A DNA stretch of 64,000 nucleotides from Cohnella herbarum (GTDB taxonomy: Bacteria > Bacillota > Bacilli > Paenibacillales > Paenibacillaceae), in contig NZ_CP051680.1 of NCBI RefSeq assembly GCF_012849095.1, positions 3,746,501-3,810,500 of the forward strand, read 5' to 3'. Of the stretch, positions 33,563 to 41,628 are shown in pieces. Made by a program: the position numbers and the translations under genes. The notes beneath the pieces were generated by a model. It worked only from the letters and a program-made list of their open reading frames with translations. It ran no database searches and had not been told where the DNA came from. Position 1 is the first letter of the stretch; every line of letters begins with the position of its first letter.

Positions 33563-35698
33563 CTACTCCTCTTTTCCCCCTTTCCCTTCCTTCTTTTCCT
33601 TATCTTTCTTATCTTTCTTATCTTTCTTATCCTTCTTATCTTTCTTGTCATCCTTTTCATTTTTGTCTTTATTTTTATCTTTATTTTTATCTTTCTTATC
33701 CATATTCCCTTTCTTATCTTCTTTCTTGCCATTCCCTTTATCTATTTTCCCGGTTACGGGACGCTTGAACTCGGATACCGGAACCCCCTTTAAAGCCAAT
33801 GACATCATCTCTTTGAAAATTAATGCCGGATATTGTCCGCCTGAAGTCGTTAAATAATGCTTGCTATCCGTATTGTCGTAGCCAAGCCAAACCGCCCCTA
33901 CCAATTCCGGCGTATAACCGACAAACCAAGCGTCTTTGGCACCGCCGGTAATCCCTGCGAATTGTTTGTTCCGCGGAAGCTGCGTCGTCCCCGTCTTTCC
34001 CGCTACCGGACGGTCCATGGCTGCATTTTTTCCCGTTCCTTCCCGGACTACGTCACGCAGCAACTCTGTCATCGCGTAAGCATTCTCCGGTAACATAGCT
34101 GCAACCGATTGAAGCTCGGCCTCAGCTAATATTCGTCCATCCGTTGTAGTAATTTTAGTAATCGTATGAGCTTGAACCTCTGTCCCCAGATTAGGAAAAA
34201 CACTGTAGCCCTGCGCCATCTGAAGCGGGGATAGCCCTTGGGACAGTCCGCCCAACGCCAAGCTTAGATTGTTATCTTCTTCACTGAGCGGAAGTCCGAG
34301 CTTCTCCACAAACGCTTTCCCGGTTTGCAGTCCAATCTCGTTCAATAACCATACCGCCGGAATATTCCTCGATTGAATAACTGCATCTCGAAGCGATACT
34401 TGCCCCAAAGTTCGATGATCTGAATTTTCCGGCCTATAACCATTTATATCTAGCGGACCGTCATACAGCATCGATTTAGCATCATACCCGTTTTCCAGGG
34501 CAGGCGCGTAGACCATCAGCGGTTTGAATGCCGATCCGGGTTGTCTAACTAGCTGCGTTGCGTGGTTGAACCCGCGAAATACATGTTCACCCCGTTGCCC
34601 CACGATTCCGCGAACGCCTCCGGTAGACGGGTCCATGATAACCGCTCCACTCTGTACAAGTTGATCGGTTGCGCTTTGCGGAAACAGAGAATCATTACGG
34701 TACGTTTGTTCCATCGCGCTTTGAACGACTGGGTCCAGTTCCGTGTAGATGAGAAGATTTCCCGCTAACAGCTGGCGCTCGGTAAATCCATATAATTCGA
34801 TAGCCTCATCGATCACTTCATCGGTATACGAAGCATATTGACCTAGCAAATGGTTTTGCTGTTCCGACGGAACCTTGTTGAGTACATGAATCGGCTCGAC
34901 AATGGCTTGGTTGTACTCGGCTTTCGAAATAAAAGCTTCATCCCGCATTAAGCCGAGCACAAGATTTCTTCGCTCCAACGCGAGTTCCTTATTCTTAAGG
35001 GGGGAATAACGACTGGGGGCTTTCGGCAGCGCGGCCAACAAGGCGGATTCCGCCAACGACAAATCCTTCGTATCTTTGCCAAAATACCGCTTAGCCGCTC
35101 TCTGTATCCCCCACTGGCCTTCACCGAAGTAAATTTGATTCAAATACATTTCGAGTATCTCGTCTTTATTATACGAAGATTCTATTTTGAGGGCATAGGC
35201 TGCTTCCGTCAGCTTGCGCGAGAACGTTTTTTCACCGGTTAAAAAAACGTTTTTGGCGAGTTGCTGGGTAATCGTGCTTCCCCCCTGCGCTACCCCGCCT
35301 TCCTTCGCATTGCGGAAAACGGCTCTAATAATGCCAAAGGCGTCCACGCCGGTATGATCGTAATATCGCTTATCCTCGACCGCGACGATCGCTTGCTGCA
35401 TATGTAGCGGAATTTGGTCGAGCGATACGTGCTCTATTTTGACGGAAATCATCTGGGAGCTTGGCTCGCCGTTCCTATCTATCAATTGAGTCGGAGCTAG
35501 TATGGGAACAACCAGCTTCTTAATATCAAGAGAATTGATCCAATAGGCTCCGATCGCGACAAGCGTCGTAAACGCGAGGAGGAATGCGATGATCAGAACA
35601 CGAAATCTTTTCATAAATCTATAGAAGCCGGAAAAGCGTGTCATTCTGGAGTCGGTGCGGGTATTTCCTTGTTCCTTATGTACATTCTGCTCTCTCAT
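33563..35698 (-). CDS. Class A penicillin-binding protein (PBP1A family)
   Basis: 711 residues: short cytoplasmic N terminus, one membrane anchor (about 33-53), glycosyltransferase GT51 domain (about 75-250; catalytic Glu108 in EDKRYYDH, and GGSTITQQLAKN), and a transpeptidase domain with the three active-site motifs SAFK, SRN and KTGTT. It polymerises and crosslinks peptidoglycan at the outer membrane face. The last ~70 residues are a low-complexity Lys/Asp tail (repeats of Lys-Asp-Lys) rather than a folded domain; it could bind anionic wall polymers. AGGAG precedes the ATG at a good distance. It lies downstream of, but separated by a terminator from, the polysaccharide operon. Confidence 0.93.
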   Translation of the reverse strand: MREQNVHKEQGNTRTDSRMTRFSGFYRFMKRFRVLIIAFLLAFTTLVAIGAYWINSLDIKKLVVPILAPTQLIDRNGEPSSQMISVKIEHVSLDQIPLHMQQAIVAVEDKRYYDHTGVDAFGIIRAVFRNAKEGGVAQGGSTITQQLAKNVFLTGEKTFSRKLTEAAYALKIESSYNKDEILEMYLNQIYFGEGQWGIQRAAKRYFGKDTKDLSLAESALLAALPKAPSRYSPLKNKELALERRNLVLGLMRDEAFISKAEYNQAIVEPIHVLNKVPSEQQNHLLGQYASYTDEVIDEAIELYGFTERQLLAGNLLIYTELDPVVQSAMEQTYRNDSLFPQSATDQLVQSGAVIMDPSTGGVRGIVGQRGEHVFRGFNHATQLVRQPGSAFKPLMVYAPALENGYDAKSMLYDGPLDINGYRPENSDHRTLGQVSLRDAVIQSRNIPAVWLLNEIGLQTGKAFVEKLGLPLSEEDNNLSLALGGLSQGLSPLQMAQGYSVFPNLGTEVQAHTITKITTTDGRILAEAELQSVAAMLPENAYAMTELLRDVVREGTGKNAAMDRPVAGKTGTTQLPRNKQFAGITGGAKDAWFVGYTPELVGAVWLGYDNTDSKHYLTTSGGQYPALIFKEMMSLALKGVPVSEFKRPVTGKIDKGNGKKEDKKGNMDKKDKNKDKNKDKNEKDDKKDKKDKKDKKDKKDKEKKEGKGGKEE
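33587..33712. repeat. Low-complexity 9-bp repeats encoding the Lys/Asp tail
   Basis: Repeats of the type TTATCTTTC (9 bp, Asp-Lys-Lys on the minus strand) and TTTATTTTTATC fill the 3' end of the PBP gene. Slippage would alter tail length in whole residues without breaking the frame. Confidence 0.75.
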
Positions 35699-35821
35699 AG
35701 CTGTCTCCTACTGTGGAAAATCGTATTATTAACCCGAAACTGATGGCTTAAGTCTATTTTAATAATGGGAAAAGTTCATCTTGGAGTCAAATGAATATTC
35801 TACCAAGTGTTTTCGCGATTT

Positions 35822-35860
35822 TAAAAAAGCCGCCCAGAAGAGAGAACTCTTTGGACAGCT
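35822..35860 (-). terminator. Terminator of the polysaccharide operon
   Basis: On the minus strand AGCTGTCC pairs with GGGCGGCT (two G-U pairs), followed by six T. It lies about 18 nt after the stop of the last operon gene. Confidence 0.8.
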
Positions 35861-35877
35861 TCTTATTTTTGTTATGA

Positions 35878-37116
35878 TCACTTTGCTTCCCCAACCATTG
35901 CGGCCCAGCTTTTGTAGTCGTGAATAGCCATTCCGGCATAACCGGCATATCGGGAAAGCTCATGATGAGCGGTTTGCAGCTCTTGCTCCATGAAATCCAC
36001 GCTTTTGGAATAAAACGTAACGCGATCGCCTTCAGAACTTTTGGCGGTTTCCACGGCAACGATCGCTTGCTTGTCAAGAGCGGAGGCTTCTCTCAACATG
36101 GCATGGGCATTGTCGACGATGCCGTTCTTTCCCAACGCATGATTGCGATAATCCATGATCGCAAGGCAGTCGAACTTCTCCAATAACCACGCGCTAAAGC
36201 TATATTCGGTGTCGGGTACTTTCACATTATTAAGCCAATAAGGGACATCCAACGCGATCTTCAAGCCGCTCCCTCTGGTTTCCTGATCGATAAATCTTAA
36301 ATTATGTATCCATTGTTCAAGAATCGTCTTATTTTTTGTTTCCCATTCGGCCAAAAGATAAGGTTCAATATCGAAATGCAGACCATCAAAACGTTCTTCC
36401 GATCCCACGGACGCATTGTATCGCATCGTCCAGGAAATAAATGATTTTATTTGATCCTGATTCGACTTAAGAGCCCAATCGGGACGGCCCGCCAGAGCCT
36501 CCACTCTGATTTGTTTTTCTTTGGCGCTTCGAATAAAGTCCGCATACGCGCTAAGCGCAACATCCCTATTCATCTGAAGGTAGATGGCCGTCACGTCATG
36601 ATCGCTCGCAAAGCCTAGGATTTGATCTTGATCCTTTTCGATGATGCGGCTATCCCAAATCCAAGTTCCTTTAGGAATTTTCGGTGAAGTTGTCACGACG
36701 GCAAGATTGCGTTCCGCATCCCACTCCACCTCAGCTTGAAAGATTTCGCCGATCAGCCGAAGCGGAATCATCGTACGGTTATTTTTGATCGTCGCCGGCG
36801 TTTCGACGGTTACCGTCTTCCCATTCACTAGCGCATCGTTTTGGCCTATCGTTAAGAGGATCGTTTGATCTTTCAGCGAAAAAGACACCTGGTTTGATTT
36901 TCCGATCCATTTCATCTTTGCGCCCAGTTTTTCGGATACGAATCTTGCCGGTACCATCGTACGGTTGGATTGGCGATCGACATACGGAGGTTCATCCGGG
37001 AAAATCACATTCTGCCCATTCACGAAGACTTTAACTTGAGAGCCGGCAAGAACGGCGGGTACGAAAATGGCCGCGCCTAAGACTATAACCAGAAGACAGA
37101 TTAGCCCTCTCTTCAT
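35878..37116 (-). CDS. Secreted stalk-domain protein with GH18-like TIM-barrel
   Basis: 412 residues: signal peptide (about 1-24), a copper-amine-oxidase-N1 type domain (about 27-145; NRTMVPARFVSEKLGA and NRTMIPLRLIGEIF), which in Firmicutes serves as a wall-associated module rather than an oxidase, and a C-terminal barrel-like domain (about 150-412). The barrel contains FDGLHFDIEPYL (Asp244, Asp249, Glu251), close to the DxxDxDxE catalytic motif of GH18 glycosidases, although the second Asp is His. The same domain occurs in the 38494-39426 gene. It starts 6 nt after the glmM stop, so it is the last gene of the operon. An extracellular polysaccharide hydrolase or lyase is inferred; no characterised family was recognised. 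Confidence 0.8.
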   Translation of the reverse strand: MKRGLICLLVIVLGAAIFVPAVLAGSQVKVFVNGQNVIFPDEPPYVDRQSNRTMVPARFVSEKLGAKMKWIGKSNQVSFSLKDQTILLTIGQNDALVNGKTVTVETPATIKNNRTMIPLRLIGEIFQAEVEWDAERNLAVVTTSPKIPKGTWIWDSRIIEKDQDQILGFASDHDVTAIYLQMNRDVALSAYADFIRSAKEKQIRVEALAGRPDWALKSNQDQIKSFISWTMRYNASVGSEERFDGLHFDIEPYLLAEWETKNKTILEQWIHNLRFIDQETRGSGLKIALDVPYWLNNVKVPDTEYSFSAWLLEKFDCLAIMDYRNHALGKNGIVDNAHAMLREASALDKQAIVAVETAKSSEGDRVTFYSKSVDFMEQELQTAHHELSRYAGYAGMAIHDYKSWAAMVGEAK

Positions 37117-37122
37117 ATCCGA

Positions 37123-38475
37123 CTACCTAAATTCCAATTCTTCTTTAATGACATCGACGATATGATCTACAAAGCTTGCTAGCTCTTGCTCGCTCGGGCC
37201 CTCTGCCATGACTCGCACGATCGATTCCGTGCCTGAAGGGCGAACCAGCACTCTTCCGCTTCCGCCCATCTTATTCTCTACCGACCGGACTGCTTCTTCG
37301 ATTTTGGGATTCCCCGCCAGCTTCGACTTGTCCTCCACTTGAACATTCACCAGAAGCTGCGGGTACTTGGTCATGCATTGGGCAAGCCCGCTTAGCGGCT
37401 CGGATTGGGACTTCATCACGTTCATCAGTTGGATCGCGCACAGCATGCCGTCTCCAGTCGTACTATAGTCCAGCATTACGATATGACCCGACTGTTCTCC
37501 ACCCAGGTTATATCCGCCTTGTACCATTTCCTCCAAGACATAGCGATCTCCGACTTTGGTTTGTTTCGCCTCCACTCCCTGTTTCTCCAGCGCCTTATAG
37601 AAGCCTAGGTTGCTCATCACGGTAGAGACCACCGTATTATTCTTCAACCGATGCTTTTTCTTCATGAATTCAGCAAGGATATAGAGGATATGGTCCCCGT
37701 CCACGATCGTTCCCTTCTCGTCGACGGCAATGAGCCGATCCGCATCCCCGTCGAAGGAAAGGCCCAGATCGGCCCGATGTTCCACAACCGCCCGTTGAAC
37801 CGCTTCAGGGTGCGTAGAGCCGCAATCTTCGTTAATATTCAACCCGTCCGGTTGATGGGCCAGTACAATCGTGTCGGCACCCAAATCGCGGAAAAGCCGG
37901 GGCGCGAGCGCCGATACCGCTCCATTGGCGCAATCCAAGACCACTTTGAGCCCTTCGAATCGCTGATTGACCGTGGACTTTAAGTAAGAGAGATAAGCCT
38001 GACCGCCTTCGGGATCATCCTGAACCGCACCCACATCGGCGCCGATCGGACGAGGAATCCGATCCTCATCCGCATCCAGTAGCGATTCAATCTCCGATTC
38101 CATTTCATCCGACAGCTTAAATCCGTCGCCGCCAAAAAATTTAATCCCGTTATCCTCCACAGGGTTATGAGAAGCCGAAATCATCACCCCTGCATCCGCT
38201 CCTCTTGATTTCGTCAAGTACGCCACGCCTGGCGTAGAGATGATTCCTACGCGGATAACATCCGCGCCCATCGATAATAAACCTGCAACAAGAGCCGCTT
38301 CCAGCATTTCTCCCGATATGCGGGTATCTCTTCCTATTAATAGGGTAGGGCGTTTTCCTTGCTTATTCCGAGTCAACACGGATCCTCCCGACCGGCCTAA
38401 ACGAAACACCAGTTCAGGAGTCAAGTCCCTGTTTGCTACGCCTCGTACCCCATCCGTTCCGAAATATTTACCCAT
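37123..38475 (-). CDS. glmM: Phosphoglucosamine mutase
   Basis: 450 residues, the usual GlmM length. The N terminus [12 protein letters not shown], the active-site loop ISASHNP with phosphoserine Ser102, the metal-binding DGDADR loop and the C-terminal phosphate-binding [11 protein letters not shown] are all present. It converts glucosamine-6-phosphate to glucosamine-1-phosphate for UDP-GlcNAc synthesis. In most Bacillales glmM follows cdaA and cdaR (ybbR) and precedes glmS. Here it lies inside a polysaccharide operon with none of these genes beside it, so it may be an extra, operon-dedicated copy that supplies precursor. Only the rest of the genome can settle that. Confidence 0.95.
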   Translation of the reverse strand: MGKYFGTDGVRGVANRDLTPELVFRLGRSGGSVLTRNKQGKRPTLLIGRDTRISGEMLEAALVAGLLSMGADVIRVGIISTPGVAYLTKSRGADAGVMISASHNPVEDNGIKFFGGDGFKLSDEMESEIESLLDADEDRIPRPIGADVGAVQDDPEGGQAYLSYLKSTVNQRFEGLKVVLDCANGAVSALAPRLFRDLGADTIVLAHQPDGLNINEDCGSTHPEAVQRAVVEHRADLGLSFDGDADRLIAVDEKGTIVDGDHILYILAEFMKKKHRLKNNTVVSTVMSNLGFYKALEKQGVEAKQTKVGDRYVLEEMVQGGYNLGGEQSGHIVMLDYSTTGDGMLCAIQLMNVMKSQSEPLSGLAQCMTKYPQLLVNVQVEDKSKLAGNPKIEEAVRSVENKMGGSGRVLVRPSGTESIVRVMAEGPSEQELASFVDHIVDVIKEELEFR

Positions 38476-38493
38476 ACGTATCGTCCTTCCCTT

Positions 38494-39426
38494 TCATTTT
38501 TGCAGGTCGGATTCCGAGGCTTCTTTCCAATTTTCGTAGTCATGGATGGAGAAGCCTTCATATCCGTTATGCCACCGCATGAAAATATGGCTCAACTGCA
38601 TTTGTCGGCGCAAGCTGGAGGTTCCCTTTCCGTAAAAAGTGACGTGCTCCCCTTCGTCCGTAGGCCCCGTTTCCAGTCCTACGATAACTGGTTTGCCTGC
38701 TCTGGTTCCTTCTCTGATCATCGGCAGAGCATTGTCGATAATTCCGTTCTCTCCGATGGCGAAATTCCGGTAATTCATGAGCACCACGCGGTCGAGTTGC
38801 TCGATCATCCATGCGCCCAAACTTACGTCATCGCGAGCAGGAATCTTATGAATCCAGAAAGGAAGATCGGCCGATACTCGCAAGGATTCGTCCTGCTTCA
38901 CCCTTCCGACCAAATACGTCACATTCTCCATCCATTGGCGAACGGTATCGTCGCGATCCTGTTCCCATTCCTTGAGCAAATAGGGTTCAATGTCCATGTG
39001 GATGCCGTCAAATGCGGCTTGTTCGCCCACGGCGCCGTGATAGTCTTCCAACCATTCAATAAAGGAGTCGATTTCCTGTCGATAATCGGTTAATCCCCAC
39101 GTCGGATCCCCTCCCAACGCCTCGACTTCAATCCCTAATCCGTGCGCTTCCTCGACGAAGGCTCGATACGGTTCGAAGTCTTTGGATTTCCGGTCGACGT
39201 GCAGGAAGATCGCGTTCACTCCTTGCTCTTCGGCAAAAGCGAGCATTTTGCCTTTGTCTTTCGTCAACGTCGTCGTATCCCATACCCAGGTTGCCATAAC
39301 GGGCGGCTTTTCGGATTTCCATTTCAGCATAAGAACCGTTGCGATCGCCATGCAGATTAGCAAGGCGATCAGGATGATTTTTAGAAATGACAACTTTTTT
39401 GAAGATTGGAGCTTAAGCGCCAACAA
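38494..39426 (-). CDS. Membrane-anchored GH18-like TIM-barrel protein
   Basis: 310 residues with an N-terminal membrane anchor (about 13-35) and an extracellular barrel-like domain. It is a paralogue of the C-terminal part of the 35878-37116 protein. Shared blocks are W-V/I-WD at the start, FDGIHMDIEPYL (Asp140, Asp145, Glu147), MNYRNFAIGENGIIDNA, VTFYGKG and IHDYENW. The start codon is TTG (39426 or 39423), overlapping the end of the dehydrogenase gene by 14 nt with a weak ribosome binding site, so translational coupling is likely. Predicted to act on the exported polymer, possibly as a glycosidase with Glu147 as acid; this is inference from the GH18-like motif. Confidence 0.78.
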   Translation of the reverse strand: MLALKLQSSKKLSFLKIILIALLICMAIATVLMLKWKSEKPPVMATWVWDTTTLTKDKGKMLAFAEEQGVNAIFLHVDRKSKDFEPYRAFVEEAHGLGIEVEALGGDPTWGLTDYRQEIDSFIEWLEDYHGAVGEQAAFDGIHMDIEPYLLKEWEQDRDDTVRQWMENVTYLVGRVKQDESLRVSADLPFWIHKIPARDDVSLGAWMIEQLDRVVLMNYRNFAIGENGIIDNALPMIREGTRAGKPVIVGLETGPTDEGEHVTFYGKGTSSLRRQMQLSHIFMRWHNGYEGFSIHDYENWKEASESDLQK

Positions 39427-40765
39427 GAACTTTCACGTCTTTTTGATGAATTCCGGTTCCCAGTTTGTGAATGTTATCCGACTTGATATCCGCAAAAGCA
39501 TTGCGCGTATCGATGATCGGAACGCCCATCTCCGCCAGCTCATGATAGCTGAAGCTTCGGTGATTGGTAACCAACACCATGCAATCGTATTGGGAGAAGG
39601 CATCCGTATCGTATTTTACCGTATGGACGCTGTGACCCTGCTCGTCTTGGAACGAAGTCGCATACGGATCGTAATAGTCGACTTTCGCTCCGCTTTTTTT
39701 GAACAATTCATAGATTTCCAAGCCGGGAGATTCGCGCAGATCGTCGATATCCGGCTTATAGGACATGCCTAAGATCAGCACTTTCGAGTTGCGGATCGAT
39801 TTCGCGTACACATTTAGGACATGAGCCGTTTTGTTCAATACGTATTCCGGCATATTATCGTTAATCGATTGGGCCAATTCGATAAACTTGCTATAGAAAC
39901 GGAATTCTTTGGCTTTCCAGGACAAATACATCGGATCCAGAGGAATACAGTGACCGCCGATTCCCGGTCCCGGATAGAAGGACATGAATCCGAACGGTTT
40001 CGTTGAAGCCGCTCGAATGACTTCCCACACGTCAATGACCATTCGATCGCACATCATGGCCAATTCGTTGACGAAAGCGATATTGATGCTGCGAAACGTA
40101 TTTTCAAGCAGCTTGGACATCTCTGCCACTTTAGGAGAAGACACCGGGACGACGGTTTTGACCACATTGTTGTACAGCGTTACCCCGAGTTCTTTGCATT
40201 TCTCGGTCGTTCCGCCAATGACTTTAGGCGTATTGTACGTATTGAAGTTCGGATTACCCGGATCCACTCGTTCCGGCGAGAAGCAGAGGAAGAAATCCCG
40301 GCCTACCCTTAAGCCCAGAGCCTCAAGCTCGTATTCAATCAATTCTTCCGTCGTTCCGGGATACGTCGTGCTTTCCAGGACGATCAAGGTTCCTTTTTTG
40401 ATATAGTTTTTGATCTCGTTCACGACGCTCACGATAAAAGAAGTGTCCGGATCTTGGTTTTCGCTGAGTGGAGTCGGTACGCAGATGCTGATCGTATCCA
40501 ATTCCCGAATCGTTTCGAAGCGGTTCGTCGGCACAAACTTTCCGCTGCCCACGGCATCTGCCACCACGGAGCTTGGCACGTCTTGAATATAGGATTCTCC
40601 GCCCAGAAGAGACTCTACTTTACGCTCATCCAAATCAATGCCATAGACGGTAAAACCGCCTTTCACCATTTCCATCGATAGCGGCAAGCCGACATACCCG
40701 AGGCCAACGACGCCTACCTTCGCCGTTTTATTTTGCAAATTTTCTTTTAATATGTTGTATGTCAT
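39413..40765 (-). CDS. UDP-N-acetylglucosamine/UDP-sugar 6-dehydrogenase (WbpA-like)
   Basis: 450 residues. Rossmann motif GLGYVG (21-26), the family block ESTTYPGTT (131-139) and the catalytic cysteine Cys273 in GPGIGGHCIPLDP are present, followed by the C-terminal domain with YKPDIDDLRESP. These enzymes oxidise C6 of a UDP-hexose twice with NAD+ to give a uronic acid. The details (GTTEELIEYELE and the GIGGHCIPLDP loop) fit the WbpA/UDP-GlcNAc branch better than UDP-glucose dehydrogenase, though specificity is not certain. With GlmM in the same operon the likely product is UDP-N-acetylglucosaminuronic acid, a precursor for the adjacent GT2 synthase. GAGGAG ribosome binding site. Confidence 0.88.
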   Translation of the reverse strand: MTYNILKENLQNKTAKVGVVGLGYVGLPLSMEMVKGGFTVYGIDLDERKVESLLGGESYIQDVPSSVVADAVGSGKFVPTNRFETIRELDTISICVPTPLSENQDPDTSFIVSVVNEIKNYIKKGTLIVLESTTYPGTTEELIEYELEALGLRVGRDFFLCFSPERVDPGNPNFNTYNTPKVIGGTTEKCKELGVTLYNNVVKTVVPVSSPKVAEMSKLLENTFRSINIAFVNELAMMCDRMVIDVWEVIRAASTKPFGFMSFYPGPGIGGHCIPLDPMYLSWKAKEFRFYSKFIELAQSINDNMPEYVLNKTAHVLNVYAKSIRNSKVLILGMSYKPDIDDLRESPGLEIYELFKKSGAKVDYYDPYATSFQDEQGHSVHTVKYDTDAFSQYDCMVLVTNHRSFSYHELAEMGVPIIDTRNAFADIKSDNIHKLGTGIHQKDVKVLVGA

Positions 40766-40793
40766 GTTCTATCCGCTCCTCGAATTCGCAAGA

Positions 40794-41597
40794 TTAATGG
40801 TTCTCGGTCAGTCTTTTGATTTTCCATTCCAATTCGGAGATCGACAGAGGTTTAGTCACATAGTCGGCAGCCCCCGACTCGTAAGCCCGATTCCTGTTTT
40901 CCGAGAGCTGCCTGTCCGTCAGAACGATCACCTTGCCTTCATGCGAATCCTGGCGCTGGATGGTGCGGATGAGTTGGTACCCATCCAGGATAGGCAAATT
41001 CAATTCGGTAATGACGATGTCCGGCATGATTTGAACGAATAGATCGTAAGCCTCTTGCCCGTCTTTGGCTTCGTATACGAGATACCCCTTCAGCTCCAGT
41101 CGGATCTTGATGAATTCGCGAACGAGATCGTCGGGATCGGCTATCAGAACGGACGTCTCGGCATTGGCCGCCGTGAAGAAATGAATGTCATCATCGTTCC
41201 CCTTGCTCCGAATCGCCCGTTGAATGAAATCCGCGATCGCGGTCTCGGTCGGTTTTGCGCTCTCCGGAAAGCTGGATACGATCAATTGCCCTAACAGCAG
41301 ATGCTGAGTTTGAAGAAAATCTTTTAAGACGAGAGACGCATAATGAGTAGTGCCCAAGGTCCCGCCGTCCAATACGGCGCACAAAACCTGATTCGCGTCG
41401 TCATAGATCAATTGGACGGAAAGAGAGGCATCGTTCTTCCTCATTAGCCCTTTTGCCTGATCAAGCGTTTTGGGGTTCATATTCGCGCATGGAGCCAGAA
41501 TGACTCCGCACGTAGCGCTCTTCGCGGTCGCCACGTGAATGTATTGTAAAAGCTGCAGCGTGATTTCCTGAATTCCGTTGCGAATCACAATGGCCAT
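40794..41597 (-). CDS. Pseudo-receiver protein with unknown N-terminal domain
   Basis: 267 residues. The C-terminal part (about 150-265) is a receiver domain with acidic residues Asp154/Asp156, Thr227 in VLTD and Lys249 in YVTKP. The phosphoacceptor position in PDIVITELNLPILDG is Glu198 instead of Asp; the codon is GAA and is unambiguous. A Glu there usually mimics the phosphorylated state, so the domain may be constitutively active or a protein-interaction module. The N-terminal ~145 residues match no family I know with confidence. The pattern LxAVLDGG...QLIVSSFPES faintly recalls a degenerate GGDEF domain, which is only a hypothesis. There is no DNA-binding output. It sits between the synthase and dehydrogenase genes, suggesting post-translational control of polymer synthesis. 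Confidence 0.8.
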   Translation of the reverse strand: MAIVIRNGIQEITLQLLQYIHVATAKSATCGVILAPCANMNPKTLDQAKGLMRKNDASLSVQLIYDDANQVLCAVLDGGTLGTTHYASLVLKDFLQTQHLLLGQLIVSSFPESAKPTETAIADFIQRAIRSKGNDDDIHFFTAANAETSVLIADPDDLVREFIKIRLELKGYLVYEAKDGQEAYDLFVQIMPDIVITELNLPILDGYQLIRTIQRQDSHEGKVIVLTDRQLSENRNRAYESGAADYVTKPLSISELEWKIKRLTENH

Positions 41598-41628
41598 ATT
41601 TCCACTCCTCTAATAGATATCCGGGAAC

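Noticed and set aside
33587..33712. Possible CRISPR-like short repeats
   Set aside because: The repeats are 9-12 bp, contiguous and coding; there are no spacers of constant length.
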